From the NCBI GenBank assembly GCA_943349825.1, contig CALQZQ010000001.1, positions 1 to 64,000 of the forward strand: a stretch of DNA of 64,000 bases. Reading direction: 5' to 3'. The position numbers were made by a program, and so were the translations under genes. The notes under the pieces were generated by a model. That model was not told the DNA's origin, did no database searches, and saw only the letters and a list, made by a program, of their open reading frames with translations. Positions 7,231 to 16,049 of this stretch are shown in pieces. Source of the stretch: Candidatus Peribacteria bacterium (GTDB lineage Bacteria; Patescibacteriota; Gracilibacteria; UBA1369; 2-02-FULL-48-14). Position 1 is the first letter of the stretch, and every line of letters begins with the position of its first letter.

Positions 7231-8601
7231 TTAAAGATTGAAGACTAAAGCGGCGTTTACTATAGCTCCCAAGCCCAGGGTGAGCAAGGTGGCTCCCGTC
7301 TTGTAGCGTAGGTATTGAAGGCGCAGGGTCAAAACCGTGTACCACACGAAAATACTGAGGAGGAGATTTCTGAGAAGAGGGGAGTTTAATAGGTTGAAAT
7401 CTCCGGGAAGTGGGTTGCCGGTGGGCAGAGTTTTGGCGGCGGTGTAAGCACTGATGAAGTAGGCGGCTAGATAGAAAGCCAGCAGCCACCCTAAAAATCC
7501 GGTGATTTCTTCGGCGATGAGAGGCTCTGGCACGTCTTCCGGGGCACGTTCGGCTCGTTTGCGTTTGAGAGCCTTGAGTTCTTGGCTGAGACGAGTGCGT
7601 TCATCGATGAGGCTGCGCAAGCTGCTGCGGGCTTCTTCTTTGATGTTGGCTGAGCTGGTCCAGACGATTTTTCGATAGGTCCAAATTTCGTTGCTGATGG
7701 AGCTGATTTTTTGGCCCAAGGCTTTTTCTTCGGGGCTGGGAATGAAGCGACCCAAAAATTGGCCCACTCCTTTTAAGAAAGGATTTTCGGACTCTGCCCA
7801 CTGGTCGTGCATCTGTTCGATGTTGTTTGTGAGGCTGATTTCCGTGGGTTTGGCATGGAGGGTCGCCATCATCTTTTGAGCTTCCAGGCGCATGTGGTCC
7901 CGCTGGCCCAGCATTTTTTCCTTGGTGAGGAAGAGTTCTTGGTCCTGGACTTTTTTCAACAGTTCTTCGGAAGTTTGTTCGATGTAATCCAAGTTGGTAC
8001 TGCTTTTGATGCGCAGGAGTTTGTCGATGTAGCCTTGGATGATTTTGTGGGATTCGGGTTTGAGGTCGTTGGTGAATTCCCCCAGCATGGCTTTGATTTT
8101 TTCCAAAATGAAATCCACCTTTGAAAGAAGTTCTTTGCGTTTTATTTCAAAATCGGCGCTTTGTTTTTCATCGGAAACTTGTTCGGAGCTTTTCTTGACG
8201 GCCCCTGCTTCGTACTCTGCTTTCAGCGCATCGATGCCGTCTTGTTTGGCTTTGAGCCGATCTTCCTCGCTGGCGCCGGCGGGCACCACGTAGGCCACTT
8301 CAAACTGATATTCGTCCATCAAACGTTTGAAGGCTTTGTAGGCGTTGGAGGCAGGAATGGTTCCCAGCACTTTGCGGCCGAGTTTGTCGAAAGCTTCGAA
8401 TTCGTATTTGGGGAGTTCGCTGGAAGTGCCCGGTTCTTGAGTCACCGTGGCCACTGGAGTGTCGCCCATCTTAGCTATAGCTAAAAGCGAGATACCAAAG
8501 GTATTCAATTGTTTGCGGGCATCGTCTTCGCTGGCGGCACCAATGACGCCGGAGAGCTTTTTGCCGGCACTATTGACTGCGGTGTACTGAAACTGAGCCA
8601 T
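7231..8601 (-). CDS. Membrane protein with two PilC/GspF-type N-terminal modules and a coiled coil
   Basis: A 456-residue protein of unusual architecture. Residues 1-45 (FQYTAVNSAGKKLSGVIGA...) match the short N-terminal module that precedes the membrane domain in PilC/GspF pilus platform proteins, and residues 66-108 (KYEFEAFDKLGRKVLGTIPA...) repeat it. Then comes a long charged helical/coiled-coil region (about 110-350) and three C-terminal membrane segments. The GspF membrane domain itself is absent. Its start overlaps the end of pyrG by 32 bases and it is followed by lgt. A role near pilus or envelope assembly is a guess from the modules only. Confidence 0.7.
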   Translation of the reverse strand: MAQFQYTAVNSAGKKLSGVIGAASEDDARKQLNTFGISLLAIAKMGDTPVATVTQEPGTSSELPKYEFEAFDKLGRKVLGTIPASNAYKAFKRLMDEYQFEVAYVVPAGASEEDRLKAKQDGIDALKAEYEAGAVKKSSEQVSDEKQSADFEIKRKELLSKVDFILEKIKAMLGEFTNDLKPESHKIIQGYIDKLLRIKSSTNLDYIEQTSEELLKKVQDQELFLTKEKMLGQRDHMRLEAQKMMATLHAKPTEISLTNNIEQMHDQWAESENPFLKGVGQFLGRFIPSPEEKALGQKISSISNEIWTYRKIVWTSSANIKEEARSSLRSLIDERTRLSQELKALKRKRAERAPEDVPEPLIAEEITGFLGWLLAFYLAAYFISAYTAAKTLPTGNPLPGDFNLLNSPLLRNLLLSIFVWYTVLTLRLQYLRYKTGATLLTLGLGAIVNAALVFNL

Positions 8602-10228
8602 GGGGCGTGGAGACTAGTTTCTTAGAGGCTTCAATGAAACCAAAAAATAAAGGATGGGGGCGATGCGGGCGGGACAGGAATTCCGGATGGGATTGAGTCC
8701 CAATCATGAAGGGGTGACTTTTGAGTTCGGCCATTTCCACGAGGTTGCCTTCTTCGTAGCTTCCGGAAGGAATCCAGTCGCTGCCTTCGAGCTTCTTCAC
8801 AAAGTCGTTGTTGATTTCGTAGCGGTGGCGGTGGCGTTCCATCACCATGTCTTGGCCGTAGAGTTTGTGAGCGAGCGTGCCTTCTTTCAGCATGCAAGGA
8901 TAAGCCCCCAAACGCATGGTGTGCCCCTTCGCTTTGTCGCGGTGTTGACCGGGCAGGAAGTGGATGACGTATTTACTGGGATCCAGTTTTTGATCGTCGT
9001 CGAATTCCTCGCTGGTGAGCTGAGTGTCTTTGAGTTTGTGGCGGGCGTATTCAATGGTCATGAGTTGGAGACCGAGACAGAGCCCTAGATAGGGAACCTT
9101 GTTTTCACGCGCGTATTCGGCCGACATGATTTTGCCTTCGGTTCCACGGGTGCCAAAACCTCCCGGCACCAAAATGCCTTGTGCTTCTTTGAGTTCATCC
9201 CAAGTGCCTTCGTCTTTTTCTTCGAGTTTTTCCGCATCGATCCAGCGTAAATCCAGGTCTACGTCTTGGTGGTAGCAGGCGATTTTGAGGGATTCGATCA
9301 CAGAAAGATAGGCGTCGTCCAGATCGGTGTACTTGCCCACGAGAGCAATGACGATGGGTGCACGCTTGGCTTCGATTTTACTAACGAGAGTTTGCCAGTC
9401 TTCGAGCATGGGGTTCACGTTGCCGAGGTGCAGTTTTTCCGCGACTAGTTCAGTGACATGGTATTCGTTGAAATTGAGAGGAACTTCGTAGATGGATTTT
9501 GCCGTGATGGCGGGAATCACACAGTTGGCTTCCACATCACAGAAGAGGGAGATTTTTTTGAGCACGTCCGTGGGGATATTTTTGTCCGCACGGGCGAGAA
9601 TGAGATCCGGCTGAATACCGATGGAACGCAGTTCGCGCACGGAAGCTTGAGTCGGTTTGGTCTTGAGCTCTTTGGACGCTTTGAGATAGGGAAGCAGGGT
9701 GAGGTGAACAAATAATGTGTTCTCTTTGCCAAGCTCGTGACGCATCTGGCGAATGGCTTCTAAATAGGGAAGTCCTTCAATGTCTCCCACGGTTCCGCCG
9801 ATTTCAATCATCACGATTTTGGCTCCGCTTTGCTTGGCTGCTTCTTTGATGCGATTCTTGATGGCGTCGGTGATGTGGGGAATGATTTGAATAGTGCCAC
9901 CGAGGAAATCACCGCGGCGCTCTTTGCCGAGCACTTCGGTATAAATTTTTCCGGTGGTGATGGAAGAGAGTTCGCTGAGGTTTTCGTCGATGAAGCGTTC
10001 GTAGTGACCGAGATCGAGGTCGGTTTCAGCGCCGTCGTTCGTCACAAAGACCTCTCCGTGTTGGAAAGGACTCATGGTGCCGGGATCCACATTCAAGTAG
10101 GGATCCAGCTTCATGGTGAAGACTTTGAATCCGGCCGATTTCAGGAGTGCACCGATGGAGGCAGTGGCAATTCCCTTGCCTAAACTTGAGCAAACTCCAC
10201 CCGTGACAAAAATGTACTTGGTCGGCAT
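8570..10228 (-). CDS. pyrG: CTP synthase
   Basis: Makes CTP from UTP, ATP and glutamine-derived ammonia, the last step of cytidine nucleotide synthesis. The 552 residues comprise the N-terminal synthetase domain beginning TKYIFVTGGVCSSLGKG with its P-loop, and a C-terminal class I glutamine amidotransferase domain with the nucleophile Cys in GLCLGLQ and the His/Glu of the SHPEFLSRP segment. Length is typical. It appears to have its own leaderless promoter (10235-10264), and its end overlaps the next gene by 32 bases, indicating a pyrG-lgt operon. Confidence 0.97.
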   Translation of the reverse strand: MPTKYIFVTGGVCSSLGKGIATASIGALLKSAGFKVFTMKLDPYLNVDPGTMSPFQHGEVFVTNDGAETDLDLGHYERFIDENLSELSSITTGKIYTEVLGKERRGDFLGGTIQIIPHITDAIKNRIKEAAKQSGAKIVMIEIGGTVGDIEGLPYLEAIRQMRHELGKENTLFVHLTLLPYLKASKELKTKPTQASVRELRSIGIQPDLILARADKNIPTDVLKKISLFCDVEANCVIPAITAKSIYEVPLNFNEYHVTELVAEKLHLGNVNPMLEDWQTLVSKIEAKRAPIVIALVGKYTDLDDAYLSVIESLKIACYHQDVDLDLRWIDAEKLEEKDEGTWDELKEAQGILVPGGFGTRGTEGKIMSAEYARENKVPYLGLCLGLQLMTIEYARHKLKDTQLTSEEFDDDQKLDPSKYVIHFLPGQHRDKAKGHTMRLGAYPCMLKEGTLAHKLYGQDMVMERHRHRYEINNDFVKKLEGSDWIPSGSYEEGNLVEMAELKSHPFMIGTQSHPEFLSRPHRPHPLFFGFIEASKKLVSTPHGSVSVHRSQ

Positions 10229-10234
10229 GGGTGA

Positions 10235-10264
10235 AGTATACCGAGTCTAGTACAGTTTTGTGAA
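10235..10264 (-). promoter_or_regulatory. pyrG promoter, leaderless spacing
   Basis: On the minus strand TTCACA (10259-10264), an 18-bp spacer and TATACT (10235-10240) are followed by six bases and the pyrG ATG, so the predicted transcript starts at about the A of the start codon. Confidence 0.6.
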
Positions 10265-10280
10265 GCCGAATTTAGGGTTT

Positions 10281-11252
10281 TCAAGGAATGTCGCAGCTGT
10301 AGGTTCCCGTGCTGACCAGCCTGCAGGTTTTGGTGCTGGTGCCATCGCTTATTTCCATAGTGCTTCCACTGGCGGAAATTTTGATGGTGAGCTCTTTGGT
10401 GATGGCGCTGGTGTCGCCGATGCTCACGCTGATGTTTTTTAAGAGCGCTGCAATGGCATCGCTGGTGCCGGGAGTGGTGGTGTTAGTGGTGGTTTTTACG
10501 GAGGCGTTTTGTTGCTCTTGGACGAGGTTGCCGGTTCCAACAGTGAGGTCGATGCTGGGGCTTGAACTGTTCGTTTTCCATAACGCGTTTTTTAGAGTAT
10601 AGCCACCATAAGTGTACTCTAAGGTGTATGTGAGGCTGAGGGTACTGCCCGTGGTGGATGCTTTTTGTTCCACGAAGGTCAAGAAATTGGCATCGGTATA
10701 TTCGACTTGAGTCCCGTTGGCCTGGGTGAGACCTAAGAAGGAGAGGGATACTTGTTTTCCGTCATACCCCTCATCCAAGTAAGTGTCGTAAGCTTCTGCT
10801 ATGGCTACTCCTGTGAGGGTGAAGGTGTAGGTTTTTCCTGCCGTCAGATTTACATTTGTGTAGGCGTTCGTGCAGAGACTAGACGGGAGTGTCTCTATAT
10901 TTGTACCGGACTCGCTGATTGCCACGCTGCAACTGCTAAAGAAGTTCGTGAGGAAGTCGTCTGAGGTTCCTATGGAGGTGGGCACTCCAAGGTGATAGGC
11001 TAGCCCATTAATACTTAGATTTTCATCTGCTTTTACGGTCCATGCTCCTAGGGTTACGGTCTCTCCTCCCCAGGAAATGCTGCTCTCTTTGGAAGCAGTG
11101 CTGCTCACGTGGAGGATAGCGCTGCTGCTTGCGACGGTTTTGGTGCTCGTGAGTTTGAAGGCGCCTTGAAGGTCACTGCCTTGAAGAGTAGCGGCGGCAA
11201 TGCTGCTGACTACGACGAGAGCGAGTAAAAGATAGAGAGTGCGTTTGGTCAT
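10281..11252 (-). CDS. Secreted protein of the SLH surface cluster (no SLH domain)
   Basis: A 323-residue exported protein: a basic start, a hydrophobic signal/anchor (LYLLLALVVVSSIAAATL), then a Ser/Thr-rich beta-type region with a cohesin-like flavour. Four cysteines are visible, two of them close to the C-terminus. Unlike its upstream neighbours it has no SLH domain, so it may be held by its N-terminal segment or released. After the hydrophobic stretch it has the 'LQGAF' motif resembling the LLxG motif in the neighbouring proteins. It is last in the trpS-surface protein series, 15 bases after the 935-residue gene. Function unknown. Confidence 0.75.
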   Translation of the reverse strand: MTKRTLYLLLALVVVSSIAAATLQGSDLQGAFKLTSTKTVASSSAILHVSSTASKESSISWGGETVTLGAWTVKADENLSINGLAYHLGVPTSIGTSDDFLTNFFSSCSVAISESGTNIETLPSSLCTNAYTNVNLTAGKTYTFTLTGVAIAEAYDTYLDEGYDGKQVSLSFLGLTQANGTQVEYTDANFLTFVEQKASTTGSTLSLTYTLEYTYGGYTLKNALWKTNSSSPSIDLTVGTGNLVQEQQNASVKTTTNTTTPGTSDAIAALLKNISVSIGDTSAITKELTIKISASGSTMEISDGTSTKTCRLVSTGTYSCDIP

Positions 11253-11267
11253 AAAAGGAGTTTTTGG

Positions 11268-14075
11268 TTATTCGAGTAGATCTGAGAGAGAGGCACGGTA
11301 GATGAGCGCGGCGGCTTCGGAACGCAAGATGAAGTCGTCGGGATTGAAGTGGGTTTCATCGACTCCTGTGACAATGGAGGTGCTCACGTCATTGTTCTGG
11401 TCGTCGATCACATAGGAGTTACTCAGTGCGTAGATGGCGTAAGCGTAAGGATCGCTGAGGTCTGTGACGTCGGAGAAAGGAGCGGGAAAATTGGTGGCTG
11501 TTGCCCCGAGTGCTCGTGCGACGTAAAGGGCTGCTACCTCTCTTGGAATGCTTGCATTGGGATCGATGGAGTAAGCGAAGGCGTCGTAAGATCGCACGAC
11601 TCTGGCTTCTTCTGCTATTGCCCAATAGTTGCGGAACCAATCGTCAGAATGCACATTACTGAAGCTTACTGGAAGGTCTTCGCCGTCGGAGTCGGTTTTT
11701 TCGAGGAGGGCGATGTCGATCATTTTGACCAGTTCTGCGTAGGAGACATTTCCATTGGTTCCATCGGGTACAAACAGAGTGGTGCTGCGTCCTATGATTA
11801 CACCGTGGCAGTACAATTGGTTGATGTAGTTGTAGGCATAATAGTCGTCTGCAACGTCTATGAATGGCAAGTAGGTACCACAAGAACTGCTGGTACTGAC
11901 GGTGTCTGGGACAACGCTGGTGTCATTGTCCGTTATTGTTGCGGTAACAGAAGCTGTAGAAAGTCCGTTGTAGGTGGTGTCTGTACTTGCCACCGTGTGT
12001 TTGATGACTCCACTGTGAGTTCCTTCAACCGTTGTGTCGTCGATGGCCGTGACGGTAACGGTTTGAGCAGTAGCCCAGTTGGTGGAAGTAAACGTGAGTA
12101 GACTGGGAACCACGGACACTTGCGTATCCGGACTGACGGTGACGGCGACGTCCGCCGTGGGAGCGGCGGTGAGCACTGCGGTGTAGGTGTCGGTGGTGCT
12201 GCCTTCAATCACGGCGGTGGACCCGCTCGATTCTGTGATGGTGACCGCGGCAGCAACGGTATCGTTGTCGGTCACAGTGGCAATCACGTCGGCGATGGCG
12301 ATGGATTTGTAGCCTAGATCTGTGCTGGTGGCCACATGTTTCATGGTGGCACTGTGAGTTCCTTCAACCGTTGTGTCGTCGATGGCCGTGACGGTAACGG
12401 TTTGAGCAGTAGCCCAGTTGGTAGAGGTGAAGGTGAGTGTGCTGGGGGAAACAGTGGCTTGAGCATCCGGAGTTATGGCAATAGATACGTCGGCGGTGGG
12501 GGCTGTGGTGAGAGCCATCGTGTAGGTGTCTGTAGCGCCGCCTTCGGTGATGGTGGTGACTGCAGAAGATTCTGTTACGGTGACTGCAGGTGTACCCGCT
12601 TGAGTGATGGTGAAGGAGGCTGAACATGTATACTTTTCATCTTTGATTTCGGCACGAATCACGTCTCCGGCCACGCCGCCGCTGAAGGAGACGGTGGTGT
12701 CGGTGGTGTCGGTTTTGTCTATTTGAAGAGGATTGGTTCCGGCTCTTCCATTGGAAAAGACTCCGGCGGTGCTGCTGGTTTTGAACACCAAAGTTCCAAA
12801 CCATTTGGTTTGAGCGTCGTAGGTTTGTACTGGGATGGCTTTGATGGTCCCCGTTATCTGTGCCCTTACTTGAAGTTCAACAAGGTTGAAAGTCATTAAG
12901 TTTTTCAGGGAAAAATTCCAGGCACTACCCTCGTCTGCCGTGCTGACGCTAGCGGTAAGGTCAAAAGCGGCACTGGTGTCGGTGCTGAGCATTTCGTAGT
13001 TGTTGGGGCTCAAAGTCAGACTGGTGCAGTCTGCCACTTTATAGCTGTTCGCTAGATTTTTAGAAGAGAGTCCTTTGGAGGCCTGGGTGGCGGCTTCATC
13101 TGCGGAGGCGAGAGCGGCGGTAAGATCCTCTCCAGATTCGTAGAGGATGTCATCTAAGCTTCTCGTCGTGAGAGCCAGCGCGGTGTAATTGATGACGGCG
13201 TCGTTATAAAGGCCTTCAAAGGTAGGGAGTGTGGCGTTTTTGGTGTTATAGTCGTCTTCATATCCGTCCAGACTGTAAGTGCTCCTGATGCTGTCTATGA
13301 TCGAGGTGGTGTCGTAGGTCGTCCAGTTGTTATTGATGGAGGTGTTGTAGTTGCTCACACAGGTAGAGGAATGCTTCTCCACATTTTGATTGTATTCATC
13401 AGAAATTAAACAGGCGTCGAAACTATTTTTGTAGGTCTCTGAATAGGCGGTACTGTTGGTGTCGCTGGTGGTGCATGCAGAGCGTTCTGTATCGTTCCTT
13501 GCATAGACACTGCAACTATAGTGGACCTGGTCGATGTAGGCTTTCACTTTGGCGTAATACCATTCGCCATGAGCTTTGGAAGTGTTGTACCAGGCGGCTT
13601 GCCAAAAGGTGTGGGCGAGATCGATGGCTTCTAGAGCATCTGCTGTATCGTCGTAACTGGTTTTCCAAGCATTGTAATCTGCATCGTAAAAAGCTTGAGC
13701 TTGAGCTGCGTAGAGAGCTGAGTTGTCTGAGGCAGTTTTGGAGTCGTCTCCGTTGTCTTCTGCGGCGTATTGAGCAGTGCTCAGGCCGTCTCGGTCGCTG
13801 TTGTTCCAAGCGGTTTCGGCGTCCGTAGCGTTAATTGCGGCTGCATCTGCAGCGGTTTTAGAGTTGACGTTTTCTTCTTCTGCGTACTTTGCTGCATCTT
13901 CAATGGAAGTGGTGATCATGACCATGTTCACATCTTCCATTGGATTGTAGGGGTCTGTCATGGCCGTGAACAATCCCAAAAGATTCTCCCTTTGGCTGGA
14001 GACGAAAGACACTCCCCCCACGATGATGAGGGTAGCGACGAGGTAAAAGGTTTTTTTGGAAGCGTTCATGGCCAT
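11268..14075 (-). CDS. Large SLH-domain surface protein with Calx-beta-like repeats
   Basis: A 935-residue exported protein. In order: an N-terminal hydrophobic segment (about 9-26); an Ala/Asn/Asp-rich region (about 50-330) of helical, low-complexity character; a beta domain bounded by two cysteines (about 349-490) that also occurs twice in the 644-residue neighbour; two Calx-beta-like repeats of about 113 residues (about 495-725; each with 'LTFTSTNWATAQTVTVTAIDDTTVEGTHS'-type cores); and C-terminal SLH modules (about 731-935, FIDVADDYYAYNYI...) that should bind a cell-wall polymer. A 73-base exact DNA repeat inside the Calx-beta units points to recent duplication. Probably an S-layer-associated structural or adhesive protein. 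Confidence 0.85.
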   Translation of the reverse strand: MAMNASKKTFYLVATLIIVGGVSFVSSQRENLLGLFTAMTDPYNPMEDVNMVMITTSIEDAAKYAEEENVNSKTAADAAAINATDAETAWNNSDRDGLSTAQYAAEDNGDDSKTASDNSALYAAQAQAFYDADYNAWKTSYDDTADALEAIDLAHTFWQAAWYNTSKAHGEWYYAKVKAYIDQVHYSCSVYARNDTERSACTTSDTNSTAYSETYKNSFDACLISDEYNQNVEKHSSTCVSNYNTSINNNWTTYDTTSIIDSIRSTYSLDGYEDDYNTKNATLPTFEGLYNDAVINYTALALTTRSLDDILYESGEDLTAALASADEAATQASKGLSSKNLANSYKVADCTSLTLSPNNYEMLSTDTSAAFDLTASVSTADEGSAWNFSLKNLMTFNLVELQVRAQITGTIKAIPVQTYDAQTKWFGTLVFKTSSTAGVFSNGRAGTNPLQIDKTDTTDTTVSFSGGVAGDVIRAEIKDEKYTCSASFTITQAGTPAVTVTESSAVTTITEGGATDTYTMALTTAPTADVSIAITPDAQATVSPSTLTFTSTNWATAQTVTVTAIDDTTVEGTHSATMKHVATSTDLGYKSIAIADVIATVTDNDTVAAAVTITESSGSTAVIEGSTTDTYTAVLTAAPTADVAVTVSPDTQVSVVPSLLTFTSTNWATAQTVTVTAIDDTTVEGTHSGVIKHTVASTDTTYNGLSTASVTATITDNDTSVVPDTVSTSSSCGTYLPFIDVADDYYAYNYINQLYCHGVIIGRSTTLFVPDGTNGNVSYAELVKMIDIALLEKTDSDGEDLPVSFSNVHSDDWFRNYWAIAEEARVVRSYDAFAYSIDPNASIPREVAALYVARALGATATNFPAPFSDVTDLSDPYAYAIYALSNSYVIDDQNNDVSTSIVTGVDETHFNPDDFILRSEAAALIYRASLSDLLE
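12011..12083. repeat. 73-bp direct repeat, copy 1
   Basis: Identical over 73 bases to 12350-12422, starting CACTGTGAGTTCC and ending CAGTTGGT. The offset of 339 bases equals 113 codons, one Calx-beta-like unit of the 935-residue surface protein, so the repeat is in frame and could change copy number by recombination. Confidence 0.85.
12350..12422. repeat. 73-bp direct repeat, copy 2
   Basis: Second exact copy of the in-frame repeat at 12011-12083. Diverged relatives of the same core (tagcccagttg...) also occur in the 816-residue gene near 16805 and 17140. Confidence 0.85.
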
Positions 14076-14091
14076 AAAATTAAAAGGTTAT

Positions 14092-16026
14092 TTAGTTGGA
14101 GTACCAATCGGATAAGTAAAGACGTTGGGCGAGGGCCATGGCGTCTGCACGAGAGAGGTAATCGCCGAGATTAGCTTTGCCGTCGCTGTCGCAGTTGGCG
14201 ATAGCGATTTCACCTTCTTCCGGGGTGGTGACTAGAGTTTTGTTGGCGAGGATGAAGGCGTAGGTGTAAGGGTCGCTCACACTCATGTCGTCGCAGAGCA
14301 TATCGGCTTCCGTCCATTCGGTTCCATAGGCCAGGGTTTTGCCTGCCGCACGTGTGGCGTAGAGCAAGAACCATCCTTTGGAGATGGGATCGTTGGGACC
14401 GTAGTAAAGTCCTGCGTCGATGGTGCGGATCACATCAGGTTGAGCGATGGCGATCCATGGGTGGTACCAATCACCTTCGGTGACGTCTAAGAAGTCCTCG
14501 GTTTTTCCTGCGGCGTCTGCAGTGGTGTAGCCGGCGAGAACGTCGATGACTTTTGCGGCTTGGGCTCTAGTGAAATAGCCTCCAGGGGAGTCCTTTGTCG
14601 CAGAAGTGCCTGTGAACATGCCTGCGTAGTACACGCGGCAGGCCGTGTCTTTGTACCAGGCGTCGTCGGGTATATCGGTGAAGGGTGTACCAGGGCAGAC
14701 GTATTCTTCGCCTCCGATGATTTTTTCGGCGCCTTCAACGAGAGAGCCGTCGTCTGTGGCGGCGACTGTAGTTGTTGTGGTGGTGACGGGTTCGGTGGTG
14801 GTCGTTGTAGTGCTTGTAGTCGTTGTTGCAGCTGGTGCCGCTACGGCTACTGGAGCAGCGGTCAAGGTGAGAGAGTCGGAGCAGAGATTTTCTTGGTCTT
14901 TGATGTAAGCTTTCATGGTTTCGCCACCGACCGGAGTTTTGTAGGTGACCTTTACGTTGGTAGCGGTGCCACTGATGACAACGTTGATGGAGGTGCCGGT
15001 CTTTGCATTTTTATCGTTGCTCAAGCTTCCGGTGCCATCGGTTTCAATAATGAGGTTGCCGAGTACTTCAGAACTGGTAGTGGTTTTGCCTGGAACGCCG
15101 CTGAAGGCCATCAGGTTCTTGGCAAAGTTTTCCCAACTGATTTGCATGGATCCTTTCACGATGACGTTGAAACTCATGGAAGTTTCACCCGTGGTGAGTG
15201 TGTAAGTGTCTGGAGTAATGTCGAGGTCAGTGCAGAGAAGGGTGTTTTTAGTGGTGACACCAGGCGTTTGAGTTTGGCCTGTGGCGCTTTGGGCCAGTTC
15301 TATAGTGAGCGTGTCGCTGCAGCCTTGTTCGTTTTCGATGTAAGCGCTGATGAGGTCTCCGCTGGCGCCGCCGGCATAAGTGAGGTCGAAACTGGTTTTG
15401 CTTTCGGTGGCGGGTATGGAGAGGGAAGTGCCTGTCTTTCCTTTGCTGTCGGTGAAGCTGCCTTTCCCGGAAGTGCGGATGATTAGGGTGCCTTTCCAGG
15501 TGCCGACTTGGCCGATGTCTACGTTTCCTGCCAGGGCGATGTCCACGGTGAAATCTACTCCGGCTGCCGCTTCTTCTTCACTCGCTACCGTGAGGGTGGC
15601 TGGATCGATAGTGAGGGCAGAACAGGTGTAGGTATTGGTTTGCTGGGTATTGGAGTTGGCTGCGGAGATCTCTGTCTTTTGGGTGTTTGTGGTGCCGGTC
15701 GCACTTTCTCCGGCAAGCAGTTCTGCATCGTCGCTGGGATCGTTGGGGTCCATTTCTTTTTTGTGTTCGACGCCGTCGGGAATTCCTCCACCGTCGGTGT
15801 CTTTGAGTTCCGGGTCGGAACCGAAATCTGCTTCTTGACCTGTGGTCAATCCGTCACCGTCTGGGTCAAGAACGTCGGCATTGAGGGATTGTACTTCATT
15901 TATCGTTTTATTTTCGGTGGCGACCTGCATGATCATGCTGCCTTGGAGTAGGCCGGAGGTGCTCATCCAATAGGCGATGCCGCCGATGGTGGTGAGTCCG
16001 AGGATAATGAGGAGGGCTTTTTTCAT
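14092..16026 (-). CDS. SLH-domain surface protein with two copies of a two-cysteine beta domain
   Basis: A 644-residue exported protein. Residues 1-25 form a hydrophobic signal/anchor. Residues 54-101 hold calcium-type DPDGDGL/DTDGGGIPDG repeats (thrombospondin type 3-like). Two related beta domains follow (about 135-245 and 265-391), each bracketed by a conserved N-terminal 'C-x-x-L-x-x-x-P' and a C-terminal 'C-S-D-x-L-T' cysteine. Then comes a Thr-rich spacer (about 395-428), likely wall-spanning or glycosylated, and SLH modules (about 440-640). A third copy of the beta domain is in the 935-residue neighbour. Sixteen bases separate it from that gene. Confidence 0.85.
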   Translation of the reverse strand: MKKALLIILGLTTIGGIAYWMSTSGLLQGSMIMQVATENKTINEVQSLNADVLDPDGDGLTTGQEADFGSDPELKDTDGGGIPDGVEHKKEMDPNDPSDDAELLAGESATGTTNTQKTEISAANSNTQQTNTYTCSALTIDPATLTVASEEEAAAGVDFTVDIALAGNVDIGQVGTWKGTLIIRTSGKGSFTDSKGKTGTSLSIPATESKTSFDLTYAGGASGDLISAYIENEQGCSDTLTIELAQSATGQTQTPGVTTKNTLLCTDLDITPDTYTLTTGETSMSFNVIVKGSMQISWENFAKNLMAFSGVPGKTTTSSEVLGNLIIETDGTGSLSNDKNAKTGTSINVVISGTATNVKVTYKTPVGGETMKAYIKDQENLCSDSLTLTAAPVAVAAPAATTTTSTTTTTTEPVTTTTTTVAATDDGSLVEGAEKIIGGEEYVCPGTPFTDIPDDAWYKDTACRVYYAGMFTGTSATKDSPGGYFTRAQAAKVIDVLAGYTTADAAGKTEDFLDVTEGDWYHPWIAIAQPDVIRTIDAGLYYGPNDPISKGWFLLYATRAAGKTLAYGTEWTEADMLCDDMSVSDPYTYAFILANKTLVTTPEEGEIAIANCDSDGKANLGDYLSRADAMALAQRLYLSDWYSN

Positions 16027-16049
16027 TTTTATTTTGTAGAGTTAGCTTA

